Position numbers and translations under genes: made by a program
The notes under the pieces: model-generated
Database searches by the model: none
What the model was told of the DNA's origin: nothing
The model's input: the letters and a program-made list of their open reading frames with translations, nothing else
Assembly (NCBI GenBank): GCA_045640905.1
Contig: JAZUFW010000012.1
Location: forward strand, 1 to 47,100
Reading direction: 5' to 3'
Length of the DNA: 47,100 bases
Origin: JAILLW01 sp045640905
Lineage (GTDB): Bacteria > Bacillota > Clostridia > Lachnospirales > Lachnospiraceae
Shown: one piece after another, positions 7,919 through 15,763 of the stretch
Position numbering within the stretch: the stretch's first letter is position 1
Layout of the letters: each line of letters starts with the position of its first letter

Positions 7919-9964
7919 ATGGTCAATTTCAGTAAGATTACCTTTCTGATAGCCGGAATGATATTGATAGCCATTGTTGCTGTCGGCGGTAATCATATTT
8001 CATCAAATTCCAGATCGAACGAAAAGTTCAGAAGAGTGTTACTGTGGTCTTTTTTGGCCGGATTGTTTGACTTCCTTCTGAATTATTCATATGCCTATGT
8101 CGGAATCAGTATTTCCCCTATAGTCAATTCGCTGTTTCGAACACTGTGGTATCTGTTTTTGGGCATAGACGGATATGCTTTGTATGATTATGTCGGTTCG
8201 TATGTGCCCCGTGAGAATGACAAAAAGACATTCCTTGATTTTGTTACGCTGGTAATATCGTTCCTTTATATAATGGTCGGTGTTATCAACCTGTTGACGG
8301 GTGTCTTAATAAAGGTAAGCGACGAAGGTGAAGTAATTCACGGACCGTTGTATTTCCTGATTTTTGTAATACCGGCATTCTTTATGGTGTCGGTTCTGAT
8401 TACTACCTTTAGAAATTTCAAGGCATTTACCAGATTCCAACGTATGGCAATATATTCCTTCGTTTTCTTTTTGCTGTGTGCGATGGTTATCGAATACATC
8501 ATCAAGGAAAGATATATATTCTGCCTCTTCGGAATCGCATTGGCTATTGTTATCATACAGCTTTCTTTGGAAACTTCCGATTACAGGAGCTTGATGGAGG
8601 CGCTGGAACAGCTTCAGATTTCCAAGGACGAAGCGGAAAATCAGAAAAATATTGCGGAAGCATTAAAGGATGAAGCCGAAAAAGCAAAGATTGCATCCGA
8701 AGCCGCAGCGATTGAGGCTCAGGCTGCCAAGCAGGAAGCCATAGCAGCACAGAAACTTGCTGAAGAAGCAAAGGAGCAGGCGGTTATTGCAAACAAAGCA
8801 AAATCGACGTTCCTGGCCAGAATGTCTCATGAAATCAGAACGCCCATGAACACCATATTGGGACTGAGCGAATTGATTGCCAAAGAATCAACCGAAGAGC
8901 AGATCGTTGAATATGCGTCGGATTCCAGACAGGCTGCGACCAATCTGCTTGGGATAATTAATGATATTCTGGACTTTTCGAAGATTGAAAGCGGAAAGCT
9001 TGATTTGATAGAAGAAGAGTATCGATTTGAAGATATTATTAAAGATGAATACACGTTATTGTCTTTCAGAGCACGTGAAAAGAATCTGAAACTCATTTTT
9101 GACATAGACGAAAACATTCCCTCCGGACTTATTGGTGACGCCATGAGAATCAAACAGATTCTCACTAATCTGCTAACCAATGCCATTAAGTATACCAACA
9201 CCGGTTCCGTTACGTTGAAAGCCACACTTGAGGGAAAGGGACGTTCTTCCTGCATGCTTAAGTTCGTGGTAAAGGATACCGGCGTCGGAATTAAAGATGA
9301 AGATATAGGCAAACTTTACGATACGTTCACCAGAATTGATGAAAAACACAATCACAATGTTGAAGGATCGGGACTTGGTATTAATATTGTGGTTCAACTG
9401 CTGACCATGATGGGCTCAAAACTGATGGTGGACAGTGTTTACGGACTGGGATCACAGTTTAGTTTTTCACTAAGGCAGTCACTGAGCGACCCTACTCCGA
9501 TAGGTGATGCAAGCGGTAAAATATTGCCTTCAGAGTCGGACGGCATTGATATTAAGCCTATGGTTAAGGCGCCCAAGGCCAAAATACTGGTCGTTGATGA
9601 TAACGCAATGAACATAAAAGTGTTTAGAGGACTCCTTAAGGAAACACTTATCAATATTGAAGAAGCACATTCCGGCGCAGAAGCTGTTGAAATGTCACTA
9701 AAGGATACCTACGACATTATATTTATGGATCATCTGATGCCTGAAATGGACGGGGTGGAAGCTCTGCAAAAGATAAAGGAAAATCCCAAGAATCCGAACA
9801 GAAACGGTGTAATCATCGTTCTCACGGCCAATGCCATCAAAGGCGCCGCGGAAGAGTATATGGGTTATGGCTTTACGGATGCTTCATTTAAACCGGTTAC
9901 CCAGAATGAACTCAATTTGAAATTGTGGCGATATTTGGATAAGTCATTAATCGAATCGCTTTGA
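7919..9964 (+). CDS. Membrane-bound hybrid sensor histidine kinase
   Basis: This protein has 681 residues. The N-terminus holds about seven hydrophobic segments (residues 5-215) forming a membrane sensor of unknown ligand. An Ala/Glu/Lys-rich coiled coil (about 222-295) leads to the HisKA domain with SHEIRTPMN (phospho-acceptor His304). The HATPase has an N box near residues 412-425, DTGVGI at 453-458 and GSGLGI at 483-488. A C-terminal receiver domain follows, with acidic pair Asp560/Asp561, phospho-acceptor Asp604 in FMDHLMPEMDG and the Lys of SFKPV. No output domain or partner regulator gene is adjacent, so the partner is unknown. It starts 3 bases after pgsA with a weak GAAGGAA site and is followed by a terminator. 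Confidence 0.93.
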   Translation: MVNFSKITFLIAGMILIAIVAVGGNHISSNSRSNEKFRRVLLWSFLAGLFDFLLNYSYAYVGISISPIVNSLFRTLWYLFLGIDGYALYDYVGSYVPRENDKKTFLDFVTLVISFLYIMVGVINLLTGVLIKVSDEGEVIHGPLYFLIFVIPAFFMVSVLITTFRNFKAFTRFQRMAIYSFVFFLLCAMVIEYIIKERYIFCLFGIALAIVIIQLSLETSDYRSLMEALEQLQISKDEAENQKNIAEALKDEAEKAKIASEAAAIEAQAAKQEAIAAQKLAEEAKEQAVIANKAKSTFLARMSHEIRTPMNTILGLSELIAKESTEEQIVEYASDSRQAATNLLGIINDILDFSKIESGKLDLIEEEYRFEDIIKDEYTLLSFRAREKNLKLIFDIDENIPSGLIGDAMRIKQILTNLLTNAIKYTNTGSVTLKATLEGKGRSSCMLKFVVKDTGVGIKDEDIGKLYDTFTRIDEKHNHNVEGSGLGINIVVQLLTMMGSKLMVDSVYGLGSQFSFSLRQSLSDPTPIGDASGKILPSESDGIDIKPMVKAPKAKILVVDDNAMNIKVFRGLLKETLINIEEAHSGAEAVEMSLKDTYDIIFMDHLMPEMDGVEALQKIKENPKNPNRNGVIIVLTANAIKGAAEEYMGYGFTDASFKPVTQNELNLKLWRYLDKSLIESL

Positions 9965-9970
9965 TTTTTA

Positions 9971-9996
9971 GCCCTTACGTTTGTAAGGGCTATTTT
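9971..9996 (+). terminator. Intrinsic terminator after the histidine kinase
   Basis: GCCCTTAC (9971-9978) pairs with GTAAGGGC (9983-9990) around a GTTT loop, followed by TATTTTC. It closes the yicC-to-kinase transcription unit. Confidence 0.8.
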
Positions 9997-10054
9997 CAAA
10001 AGTCAATACTTGAAGTTGCATTTTTAATATGCTAGTTTTTATGCATCGAAAACA

Positions 10055-10071
10055 AATTGTTTCAAACAATT
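10055..10071. other. Short palindrome upstream of recA
   Basis: AATTGTTT and AAACAATT are perfect inverted repeats around a single C. The site is AT-rich and lies about 80 bases upstream of the recA promoter. It could bind a regulator, but chance is possible in such sequence. Confidence 0.25.
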
Positions 10072-10136
10072 CATCAAAGAGAACATTTTTGTACTTTACA
10101 TTCGCTATATTAATCCCATAAGTTACAAATACAGTG

Positions 10137-10188
10137 TTGACAAAATCGAACATTTGTTTTATCTTATTAAATAACAGAACAAATGTTC
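10137..10188 (+). promoter_or_regulatory. recA promoter with two LexA (SOS) boxes
   Basis: TTGACA at 10137-10142 and TATCTT at 10160-10165 are 17 bases apart. GAACATTTGTTT (10148-10159) fills the spacer and GAACAAATGTTC (10177-10188) lies just downstream. Both fit the Gram-positive LexA/DinR box GAACNNNNGTTC, the second perfectly and the first with one mismatch. LexA on these sites would block polymerase, so recA and recX should be induced by DNA damage. The motifs are seen directly; the regulation follows from the known family. Confidence 0.85.
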
Positions 10189-10209
10189 CCATCAAAGGAG
10201 AATTATTTT

Positions 10210-11232
10210 ATGGAAAAAGATGAAAAACTCAAAGCATTGGATGCAGCAATAGGTCAGATTGAAAAGCAGTTCGGTAAGGGCGCCGTTATGAAACTCGGAG
10301 ATCCTGCCAATACACTGAATGTTGAAACAATTCCCACAGGCTCATTAAGCCTGGATATCGCTTTGGGCTTGGGAGGTATTCCCAAAGGTCGTATTATTGA
10401 GATATACGGACCGGAATCTTCCGGTAAAACCACGGTTACACTTCATATGATTGCCGAAGTTCAAAAGAGAGGCGGAATTGCAGGCTTCATCGATGCAGAA
10501 CATGCGCTTGATCCCGTTTATGCAAAGAATATAGGCGTTGATGTTGATAATTTATATATTTCCCAGCCGGATAACGGTGAGCAGGCTTTGGAAATCACAG
10601 AGACAATGGTCAGATCCGGCGCGATGGATATAGTAGTTGTCGATTCCGTAGCAGCCCTCGTTCCCAAAGCAGAAATCGATGGTGAAATGGGAGATTCGCA
10701 TGTCGGCTTGCAGGCACGTTTGATGTCACAGGCACTTCGTAAATTGACAGCGGTTATTTCCAAGTCAAACTGTTCTGTTGTGTTCATTAATCAGCTTCGT
10801 GAAAAGGTCGGCATTATGTTTGGTAACCCCGAAACAACAACCGGCGGACGTGCGTTAAAATTTTATTCATCTGTCAGAATGGATGTCAGACGTGTTGAAA
10901 CATTAAAACTCGGTGGCGAAGCCATAGGTAACAGAACACGTGTTAAGGTAGTAAAGAATAAGATTGCACCTCCCTTTAAAGAGGCAGAGTTTGATATTAT
11001 TTTCGGTGAAGGTATTTCAGCGGTCGGCGATGTGGTTGATTTGGCTGCCGATGCTGATATTATCAATAAGTCCGGTGCCTGGTATGCATATAACGGCAAT
11101 AAAATCGGCCAGGGCAGAGAGAACACCAAGCAGTATTTGAAGGATAATCCCGAATTGTTTGCGGAAATTGATGCCAAGGTCAGAGCCTATTACGGAATAG
11201 ACGGTGTAAATAATGACAGTACTGCAGATTAA
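10210..11232 (+). CDS. recA: Recombinase RecA
   Basis: RecA forms filaments on single-stranded DNA, drives strand exchange and triggers LexA self-cleavage. The protein is 340 residues. Walker A GPESSGKTT is at residues 67-75, the DNA-binding loop region with GNPETTTGG is intact, and QLREKVGIMFG is conserved. I chose the ATG at 10210 because AAAGGAG lies 7-10 bases upstream; an ATG at 10189 in the same frame adjoins the second LexA box and has no site. The 3' end overlaps recX by 20 bases. Confidence 0.98.
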   Translation: MEKDEKLKALDAAIGQIEKQFGKGAVMKLGDPANTLNVETIPTGSLSLDIALGLGGIPKGRIIEIYGPESSGKTTVTLHMIAEVQKRGGIAGFIDAEHALDPVYAKNIGVDVDNLYISQPDNGEQALEITETMVRSGAMDIVVVDSVAALVPKAEIDGEMGDSHVGLQARLMSQALRKLTAVISKSNCSVVFINQLREKVGIMFGNPETTTGGRALKFYSSVRMDVRRVETLKLGGEAIGNRTRVKVVKNKIAPPFKEAEFDIIFGEGISAVGDVVDLAADADIINKSGAWYAYNGNKIGQGRENTKQYLKDNPELFAEIDAKVRAYYGIDGVNNDSTAD

Positions 11233-11815
11233 GGAATTAACAAATAAAAGAGTACTTATTGAATGTGAATCGTTCGCCTTTGTTCTTTACAAAGGCGAAC
11301 TTTCTTCATATGGGATAAAGGAAGGAAATCCGATTAAAGAAGAATGTCTCAACGAGATTCTTAAGGAAGTACTCCCCAAGAGAGCGTGCCTTAGGGCAAT
11401 GAATTTGCTCAAAGTTAAACCATATACGGAAAAGGAACTTAGAAAGAAACTTGCTGACGGATATTATCCGAAAGAAATCGAAGATTATGCTGTTTCGTAT
11501 GTGAAAAGTTTTGGATACATTAATGATTATGATTTTGCGTCTTTATATATAGATACTTACAAAAACAGAAAAAGCAAGAAGCAAATGGAATATGAACTGT
11601 ACAAAAAAGGTATTTCCAAAGAAGATTTGGTAAGAGCATTTGAGGATTTGTCCGATGAATATGAGGATGAGTCCGAGGCGATTGTTTCTTTTCTAAAGAA
11701 AAAGGGTTTCTATTCAAGAGAATTTTCGTATGAGGAAAAATACAAATTGATGGCTTCCCTTTGCCGAAAAGGATTTTCGCCCGATATGGTCGCCAAGGTA
11801 ATTAACTTGACATAA
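11213..11815 (+). CDS. recX: Regulatory protein RecX
   Basis: This is a 200-residue RecX-family protein, which caps or disassembles RecA filaments. Family features visible are LKVKPYTEKELRKKL (about residues 66-80), IEDYAVSYVKSFGYINDYDFA and the C-terminal three-helix repeat ending KGFSPDMVAKVINL. The gene starts inside the 3' end of recA, the usual arrangement, so it shares the LexA-controlled promoter. No separate ribosome binding site is obvious. Confidence 0.92.
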   Translation: MTVLQIKELTNKRVLIECESFAFVLYKGELSSYGIKEGNPIKEECLNEILKEVLPKRACLRAMNLLKVKPYTEKELRKKLADGYYPKEIEDYAVSYVKSFGYINDYDFASLYIDTYKNRKSKKQMEYELYKKGISKEDLVRAFEDLSDEYEDESEAIVSFLKKKGFYSREFSYEEKYKLMASLCRKGFSPDMVAKVINLT

Positions 11816-11878
11816 CTTGGGTTAGCATATACAATGTTTAATGTTGTAGTTTGCTTTTAGGATGTATTATGTGCATTC

Positions 11879-11884
11879 TATAAT
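11879..11884 (+). promoter_or_regulatory. Probable -10 element for rny
   Basis: A perfect TATAAT at 11879-11884 lies about 40 bases before the rny start, with only a weak TTTAGG-like -35 about 17 bases upstream. Confidence 0.45.
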
Positions 11885-11925
11885 AAATACAGTACAATGA
11901 AAATTTAATAGGAGGTGCTCTAGAT

Positions 11926-13473
11926 ATGCTAGGTGTTGTGATAGCAGCTGTCGCAACCTTAGTCGTTGTCTTCCCGCTTTCATGGATACTTTCGGCTACA
12001 TATCAGAAGAAAGTTGCCAACGGAAAAATTGGCAGTGCTGAAGATAAAGCCAGAGAAATTATTGATGAAGCATTAAAGACTGCAGAATCTAAGAAGCGCG
12101 AATCTTTACTTGAAGTAAAAGAAGAGTCTATTCGTACTAAGAATGAACTCGATAAAGAAATCAAGGAACGTCGTGCAGAAGCTCAAAGATATGAGCGCAG
12201 AGTTCAGCAGAAGGAAGAAAACATCGACAAAAAGGCTGAGGCAATAGAGAAAAAGGAAGCAAATCTGGCTGCCAGAGAAGAAGAACTGGCTAAAGAAAAG
12301 CTTGAAGTATCTAAGCTAAATGAACAAAGATTGCATGAACTAGAACGAATTTCCGGCTTAACCTCCGAACAAGCAAAAGAGTACTTATTAAGAATTGTTG
12401 AAGAAGAAGTAAAACATGAAACGGCCGTAATGATCAAAGAAATGGAGAATCGCGCCAAAGAAGAAGCCGATAAAAAGGCTAGGGATTATGTGGTTACAGC
12501 CATTCAGAAATGTGCTGCCGACCATGTTTCGGAGACTACAATTTCCGTAGTTTCACTGCCTAACGATGAAATGAAGGGCAGAATTATCGGTAGAGAGGGT
12601 AGAAATATCAGAACTCTCGAAACCATGACCGGTGTTGATTTGATTATCGATGATACACCTGAAGCAGTTGTTTTATCTGCGTTTGACCCTGTCAGAAGGG
12701 AAGTCGCACGTATTGCACTTCAAAAATTGATCGTTGATGGTCGAATTCATCCCGCTCGAATTGAAGAGATGGTTGAAAAGGCTCAGAAGGAAGTCGAAAC
12801 CATGATTAAGGAGGAAGGTGAAGCAGCTACCTTGGAGGTTGGCGTTCACGGAATCCATCCTGAACTGGTCAGATTGCTGGGTAAGATGAAGTTCAGAACC
12901 AGTTACGGTCAGAATGCTTTGAAGCATTCCATCGAGGTTGCTCAATTATCAGGTCTTTTGGCTGCTGAATTGGGGCTCGATGTCAGAATGGCCAAGCGTG
13001 CAGGTCTGCTGCATGATATTGGTAAAGCGGTTGACCATGAAATGGAAGGATCGCATATACAGCTCGGCGTTGAATTGTGCCGTAAGTATAAGGAATCCGC
13101 TACGGTTATTAATGCTGTAGAATCTCACCATGGTGACGTTGAACCTACTTCACTGATTTCCTGTATCGTACAGGCTTCAGATGCTATTTCGGCTGCACGT
13201 CCCGGTGCACGTCGTGAAACACTTGAAACATATACAACAAGACTTAAACAATTGGAAGACATCGCTAATGAGTTTAAGGGTGTCGACAAATCTTTTGCTA
13301 TTCAGGCAGGTAGAGAAATTCGTGTAATGGTAATCCCCGAACAGGTTACCGATACTGACATGGTACTGATGGCTCGCGATATTTCAAAGAAGATTGAAGC
13401 TGAAATGGAATATCCCGGACAGGTTAAAGTTAATGTCATCCGCGAATCAAGAGTAATTGATTACGCAAAATAA
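11926..13473 (+). CDS. rny: Ribonuclease Y
   Basis: This 515-residue membrane-anchored endoribonuclease starts bulk mRNA decay in Firmicutes. Order of parts: an N-terminal transmembrane helix (about residues 1-22), a long charged coiled coil (about 35-195), a KH domain with GRIIGREGRNIR, and an HD domain with HSIEV and LLHDIGKAVDHE giving the metal-binding His and His-Asp. Length and order match the family. The strong site AGGAGGTGC precedes the ATG. It stands alone with its own terminator. A recA-recX-rny order is common in Lachnospiraceae as far as I recall. Confidence 0.97.
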   Translation: MLGVVIAAVATLVVVFPLSWILSATYQKKVANGKIGSAEDKAREIIDEALKTAESKKRESLLEVKEESIRTKNELDKEIKERRAEAQRYERRVQQKEENIDKKAEAIEKKEANLAAREEELAKEKLEVSKLNEQRLHELERISGLTSEQAKEYLLRIVEEEVKHETAVMIKEMENRAKEEADKKARDYVVTAIQKCAADHVSETTISVVSLPNDEMKGRIIGREGRNIRTLETMTGVDLIIDDTPEAVVLSAFDPVRREVARIALQKLIVDGRIHPARIEEMVEKAQKEVETMIKEEGEAATLEVGVHGIHPELVRLLGKMKFRTSYGQNALKHSIEVAQLSGLLAAELGLDVRMAKRAGLLHDIGKAVDHEMEGSHIQLGVELCRKYKESATVINAVESHHGDVEPTSLISCIVQASDAISAARPGARRETLETYTTRLKQLEDIANEFKGVDKSFAIQAGREIRVMVIPEQVTDTDMVLMARDISKKIEAEMEYPGQVKVNVIRESRVIDYAK

Positions 13474-13489
13474 TTATCAGAGTATAAAA

Positions 13490-13514
13490 GCAGGCACATC
13501 GTGCCTGCTTTTTT
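13490..13514 (+). terminator. Intrinsic terminator of rny
   Basis: GCAGGCAC (13490-13497) and GTGCCTGC (13501-13508) pair around ATC and are followed by six T residues. Confidence 0.9.
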
Positions 13515-13598
13515 CTTGATTGACTGGTACGGCCCTGCCACAATGCAGCAGCTTTACGGAGTAAACTAGGATATTTAGAAAAATATGATGATTTTTAA

Positions 13599-13629
13599 GG
13601 CGCTTGGAGAAGATTCCAAGCGCCTTTTT
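13599..13629 (+). terminator. Strong hairpin with T-run, second terminator
   Basis: GGCGCTTGGA (13599-13608) pairs perfectly with TCCAAGCGCC (13615-13624), loop GAAGAT, followed by TTTTT. No gene lies between it and the rny terminator 85 bases upstream. It is either a back-up terminator, the end of a short unseen transcript, or the 5' domain of the structured RNA that follows. Confidence 0.75.
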
Positions 13630-13680
13630 AGACTGTTTAGGCAGGAGAATTTGGTGTTGGTTTGCGAATCAATAGGACGA

Positions 13681-13822
13681 AACTGTGCTTTTGACTTAGA
13701 AACTCGACTAACTGTAGGCAAAAACCCCTGGATGGGGTTTTTAGGTTCATTTGGCAACGGATTGCCAATTGAACCGGCCGAACGCCTTCGAAGATGCGAG
13801 TTTCTTAGTCAAAAATGCAGTT
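13681..13822 (+). ncRNA. Candidate multibranched structured RNA
   Basis: A 26-base arm at 13681-13706 pairs with 13797-13822. The inner 18 bases pair except for one U-U mismatch; the outer part is a CAGTT/AACTG block joined by two G-U pairs and one mismatch. The stem encloses hairpin A (13720-13728 with 13734-13742, AAAAACCCC arms, loop TGGAT) and hairpin B (13744-13756 with 13763-13775, 13 bp with one mismatch). GGC (13717-13719) can pair with GCC (13777-13779) around both hairpins. No protein-coding pattern is convincing here. I do not recognise a known RNA family, and the direction of transcription is assumed. Antisense ORFs in this region are by-products of the inverted repeats. Confidence 0.55.
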
Positions 13823-13850
13823 GAGGACGTGTGAGCAAAGTAATACCAAA

Positions 13851-13909
13851 TTCGCAGGCCGTATTCGCAGGCCGTATTCGCAGGCCGTATTCGCAGGCCG
13901 TATACGCAG
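13851..13909. repeat. 13-bp tandem repeat, four copies plus a partial
   Basis: The unit TTCGCAGGCCGTA occurs four times exactly (13851, 13864, 13877, 13890) and is followed by TACGCAG at 13903-13909. It lies 29 bases after the structured RNA candidate, in non-coding DNA. Perfect copies suggest recent slippage. The unit is too short and has no spacers, so this is not a CRISPR array. From about 13910 to 14040 I see nothing further. Confidence 0.9.
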
Positions 13910-14041
13910 AATTGAAGACAAATTGCATGTATACTTGAAGAGGACTACTGTACTATTATCAGTCAAGCGCAATATTCTTATGGATTTGCGAAATAATACG
14001 AAAGATGTTTAAAAATTATCTGAATATTTTAACAAAACCTG

Positions 14042-14070
14042 TTTAATTTTTTCATTTTAAATGATAAAAT
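14042..14070 (+). promoter_or_regulatory. Promoter for the REC/GGDEF-like gene
   Basis: TAAAAT at 14065-14070 is preceded by TGA (an extended -10), with a weak TTTAAT at 14042-14047 at 17-base spacing. The coding start is 38 bases downstream. Confidence 0.45.
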
Positions 14071-14107
14071 AACTAAGTGGGTGTAATTGGGAAAATTTGG
14101 AGGAATC

Positions 14108-15667
14108 ATGCCGAATTTGAATGGTAACAAAAACGAAATAATTGGAAATTTTGATGCGCTTAATGACATCAGAAAAGACATGTCGGAACAACTGCCGCAT
14201 ACATTGATGATGCTTGATTCGATGTTGCAGTTGTTTACATCGATTATTTATTTGAATGTCAAAGAAAACCGCATTGAATCTTACAATATTACGAACAGAT
14301 TACAAAAAGATACCGGAGAAGCAATCAGAAACTCCGCTACGTATTCCGATGCATGGGGCAAGTTTATTAAAAATTCCGTTCATCCCGATGATAAGGAAGA
14401 TTTATTCAAGTTCGGAGATATTGAATTTATCAAGGAGAACATGAAAGACCGTAAACATTATTCGTGTGTTTTCAGACGAAACTATGACGGTCAGTATTTA
14501 TATACCAGAATGCACCATATCAAGGTTGATGGTGAAACCGGAGAACTTGAAGGCCTGGTAATGTGCTTCAGAGTGGTTGATGATGAAGTGAAAAATGCTA
14601 CCCAGGCAAAGCTGTTGGAAGACTCGATTCGATTAAAAGAAGCAGAATATACAGCCAAAAAGCTTCAGGTTCAGCAAAAGAAACTTGAAAAACTGGTTGA
14701 TTTACATTTTAGTGAGAAGAACAAGCTTAGAAAGGGCCTTTTTGAAGGTCTTTCATTCCTGGTAGTTGATGACGATGATTTGACGCGTGAAATGAGCCTG
14801 GAAATTTTGGAAGAAGAGGGTGGAACGGTGTTCCTCTCCGATACGGGAGCATTGGCAGTTGAGATGACCAAAAATTCCGTTCAGGTTTATGATGCCATTA
14901 TTATGGATTTGGTTATGCCCAACATGGACGGATATGAAGCTATTCGTCAAATCAGGGTAAACGAAGAAAAAGCCGAATTCCATACACCGATTATTGCCTT
15001 TACGTCAGATGTGTCGGATTCGGTGTATGAAAAAGTTTTGGCGGCAGGTGCCGACGATTGCATGTCAAAACCGCTTAAGGTAATGGATTTGTCAAGAATA
15101 TTGATTTCCTGCATGAAGGAAAGAACGGTAAGAGCTGAGAAGAATCTCGAAAGAAGCGTTGAATTGGCTACAACCGATAACCTGACGCATGTAAAGAACT
15201 ATAAAGCATTTATTCAGAAATTGAATGAACATGATGATATATTGACACAGAACGGTAACATATCATTTGCAACTGTAGTGTGCAATACGAACGGACTCCG
15301 AACTATTAACAGTAACTTCGGAATCGAGATGGGAGATATGTTCCTCAAAAATACGTGCGATATAATCTGCAAAACGTTTATTCATTCACCTGTCTACAGA
15401 CTGGGTTCCGATGAATTTGTTATTATGCTTGAAAATGCCGACTTCGAGAACCGTGAAGGATTGTTACAGAGTGCTAAAGGCGAATTCCAAAAGGCCGCCG
15501 CCATTGAAAAGATAACAGATGGCTATACCAGTGCTTCCTTTGGAATGGCTGTATATGATTCGACGAAGGATTCGAAAGTAAGCGACACGATAGCCAGAGC
15601 AACTTCCCTGATGCGTGAAGAAAAGGAACGTAATAAAAACGAGAAAAAGGGATACGACAAAAACTGA
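14108..15667 (+). CDS. PAS-like / response receiver / degenerate GGDEF protein
   Basis: This 519-residue cytoplasmic protein has an N-terminal PAS-like sensor region (about 30-160, with VHPDDKEDL), a coiled coil (about 165-205), and a receiver domain (about 215-335; Asp221-Asp223, phospho-acceptor Asp267 in IIMDLVMPNMDG, Lys321). A C-terminal GGDEF-type domain covers about 345-505. Its signature reads GSDEF (433-437), and the usual metal-binding Asp region is CNTNGLRTINS, so diguanylate cyclase activity is doubtful. The start at 14108 has GGAGG at 14099-14103; a TTG at 14087 in frame is less likely. The gene stands alone, and its phosphodonor could be the hybrid kinase at 7919-9964 (inference). 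Confidence 0.88.
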   Translation: MPNLNGNKNEIIGNFDALNDIRKDMSEQLPHTLMMLDSMLQLFTSIIYLNVKENRIESYNITNRLQKDTGEAIRNSATYSDAWGKFIKNSVHPDDKEDLFKFGDIEFIKENMKDRKHYSCVFRRNYDGQYLYTRMHHIKVDGETGELEGLVMCFRVVDDEVKNATQAKLLEDSIRLKEAEYTAKKLQVQQKKLEKLVDLHFSEKNKLRKGLFEGLSFLVVDDDDLTREMSLEILEEEGGTVFLSDTGALAVEMTKNSVQVYDAIIMDLVMPNMDGYEAIRQIRVNEEKAEFHTPIIAFTSDVSDSVYEKVLAAGADDCMSKPLKVMDLSRILISCMKERTVRAEKNLERSVELATTDNLTHVKNYKAFIQKLNEHDDILTQNGNISFATVVCNTNGLRTINSNFGIEMGDMFLKNTCDIICKTFIHSPVYRLGSDEFVIMLENADFENREGLLQSAKGEFQKAAAIEKITDGYTSASFGMAVYDSTKDSKVSDTIARATSLMREEKERNKNEKKGYDKN

Positions 15668-15701
15668 ATGAGTTTAAGCAACAAATAAGATGATACATAT
15701 A

Positions 15702-15740
15702 TTAACCTTGGTTATATTTGATATAACCAAGGTTAAATTT
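15702..15740 (+). terminator. Long perfect inverted repeat, probable terminator
   Basis: TTAACCTTGGTTATAT (15702-15717) and ATATAACCAAGGTTAA (15721-15736) pair over all 16 bases around a TTG loop, followed by ATTTT. It ends the upstream gene. Because it lies 28 bases before the esterase-GH43 start, it could also be an operator for that gene. Confidence 0.65.
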
Positions 15741-15763
15741 TACAAACTAGAGAGGGTATAAAA

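Noticed and set aside
10081..10093. Third LexA box (GAACATTTTTGT)
   Set aside because: The right half does not match GTTC and the site lies outside the promoter.
13851..13909. Possible CRISPR array
   Set aside because: Units are 13 bp and directly adjacent with no spacers, and no cas genes are present.
13575..14012. Three short ORFs (13575-13757 minus, 13585-13824 plus, 13815-14012 plus)
   Set aside because: They run through the hairpins and tandem repeats, lack good ribosome binding sites, and translate repeats rather than a protein-like sequence.
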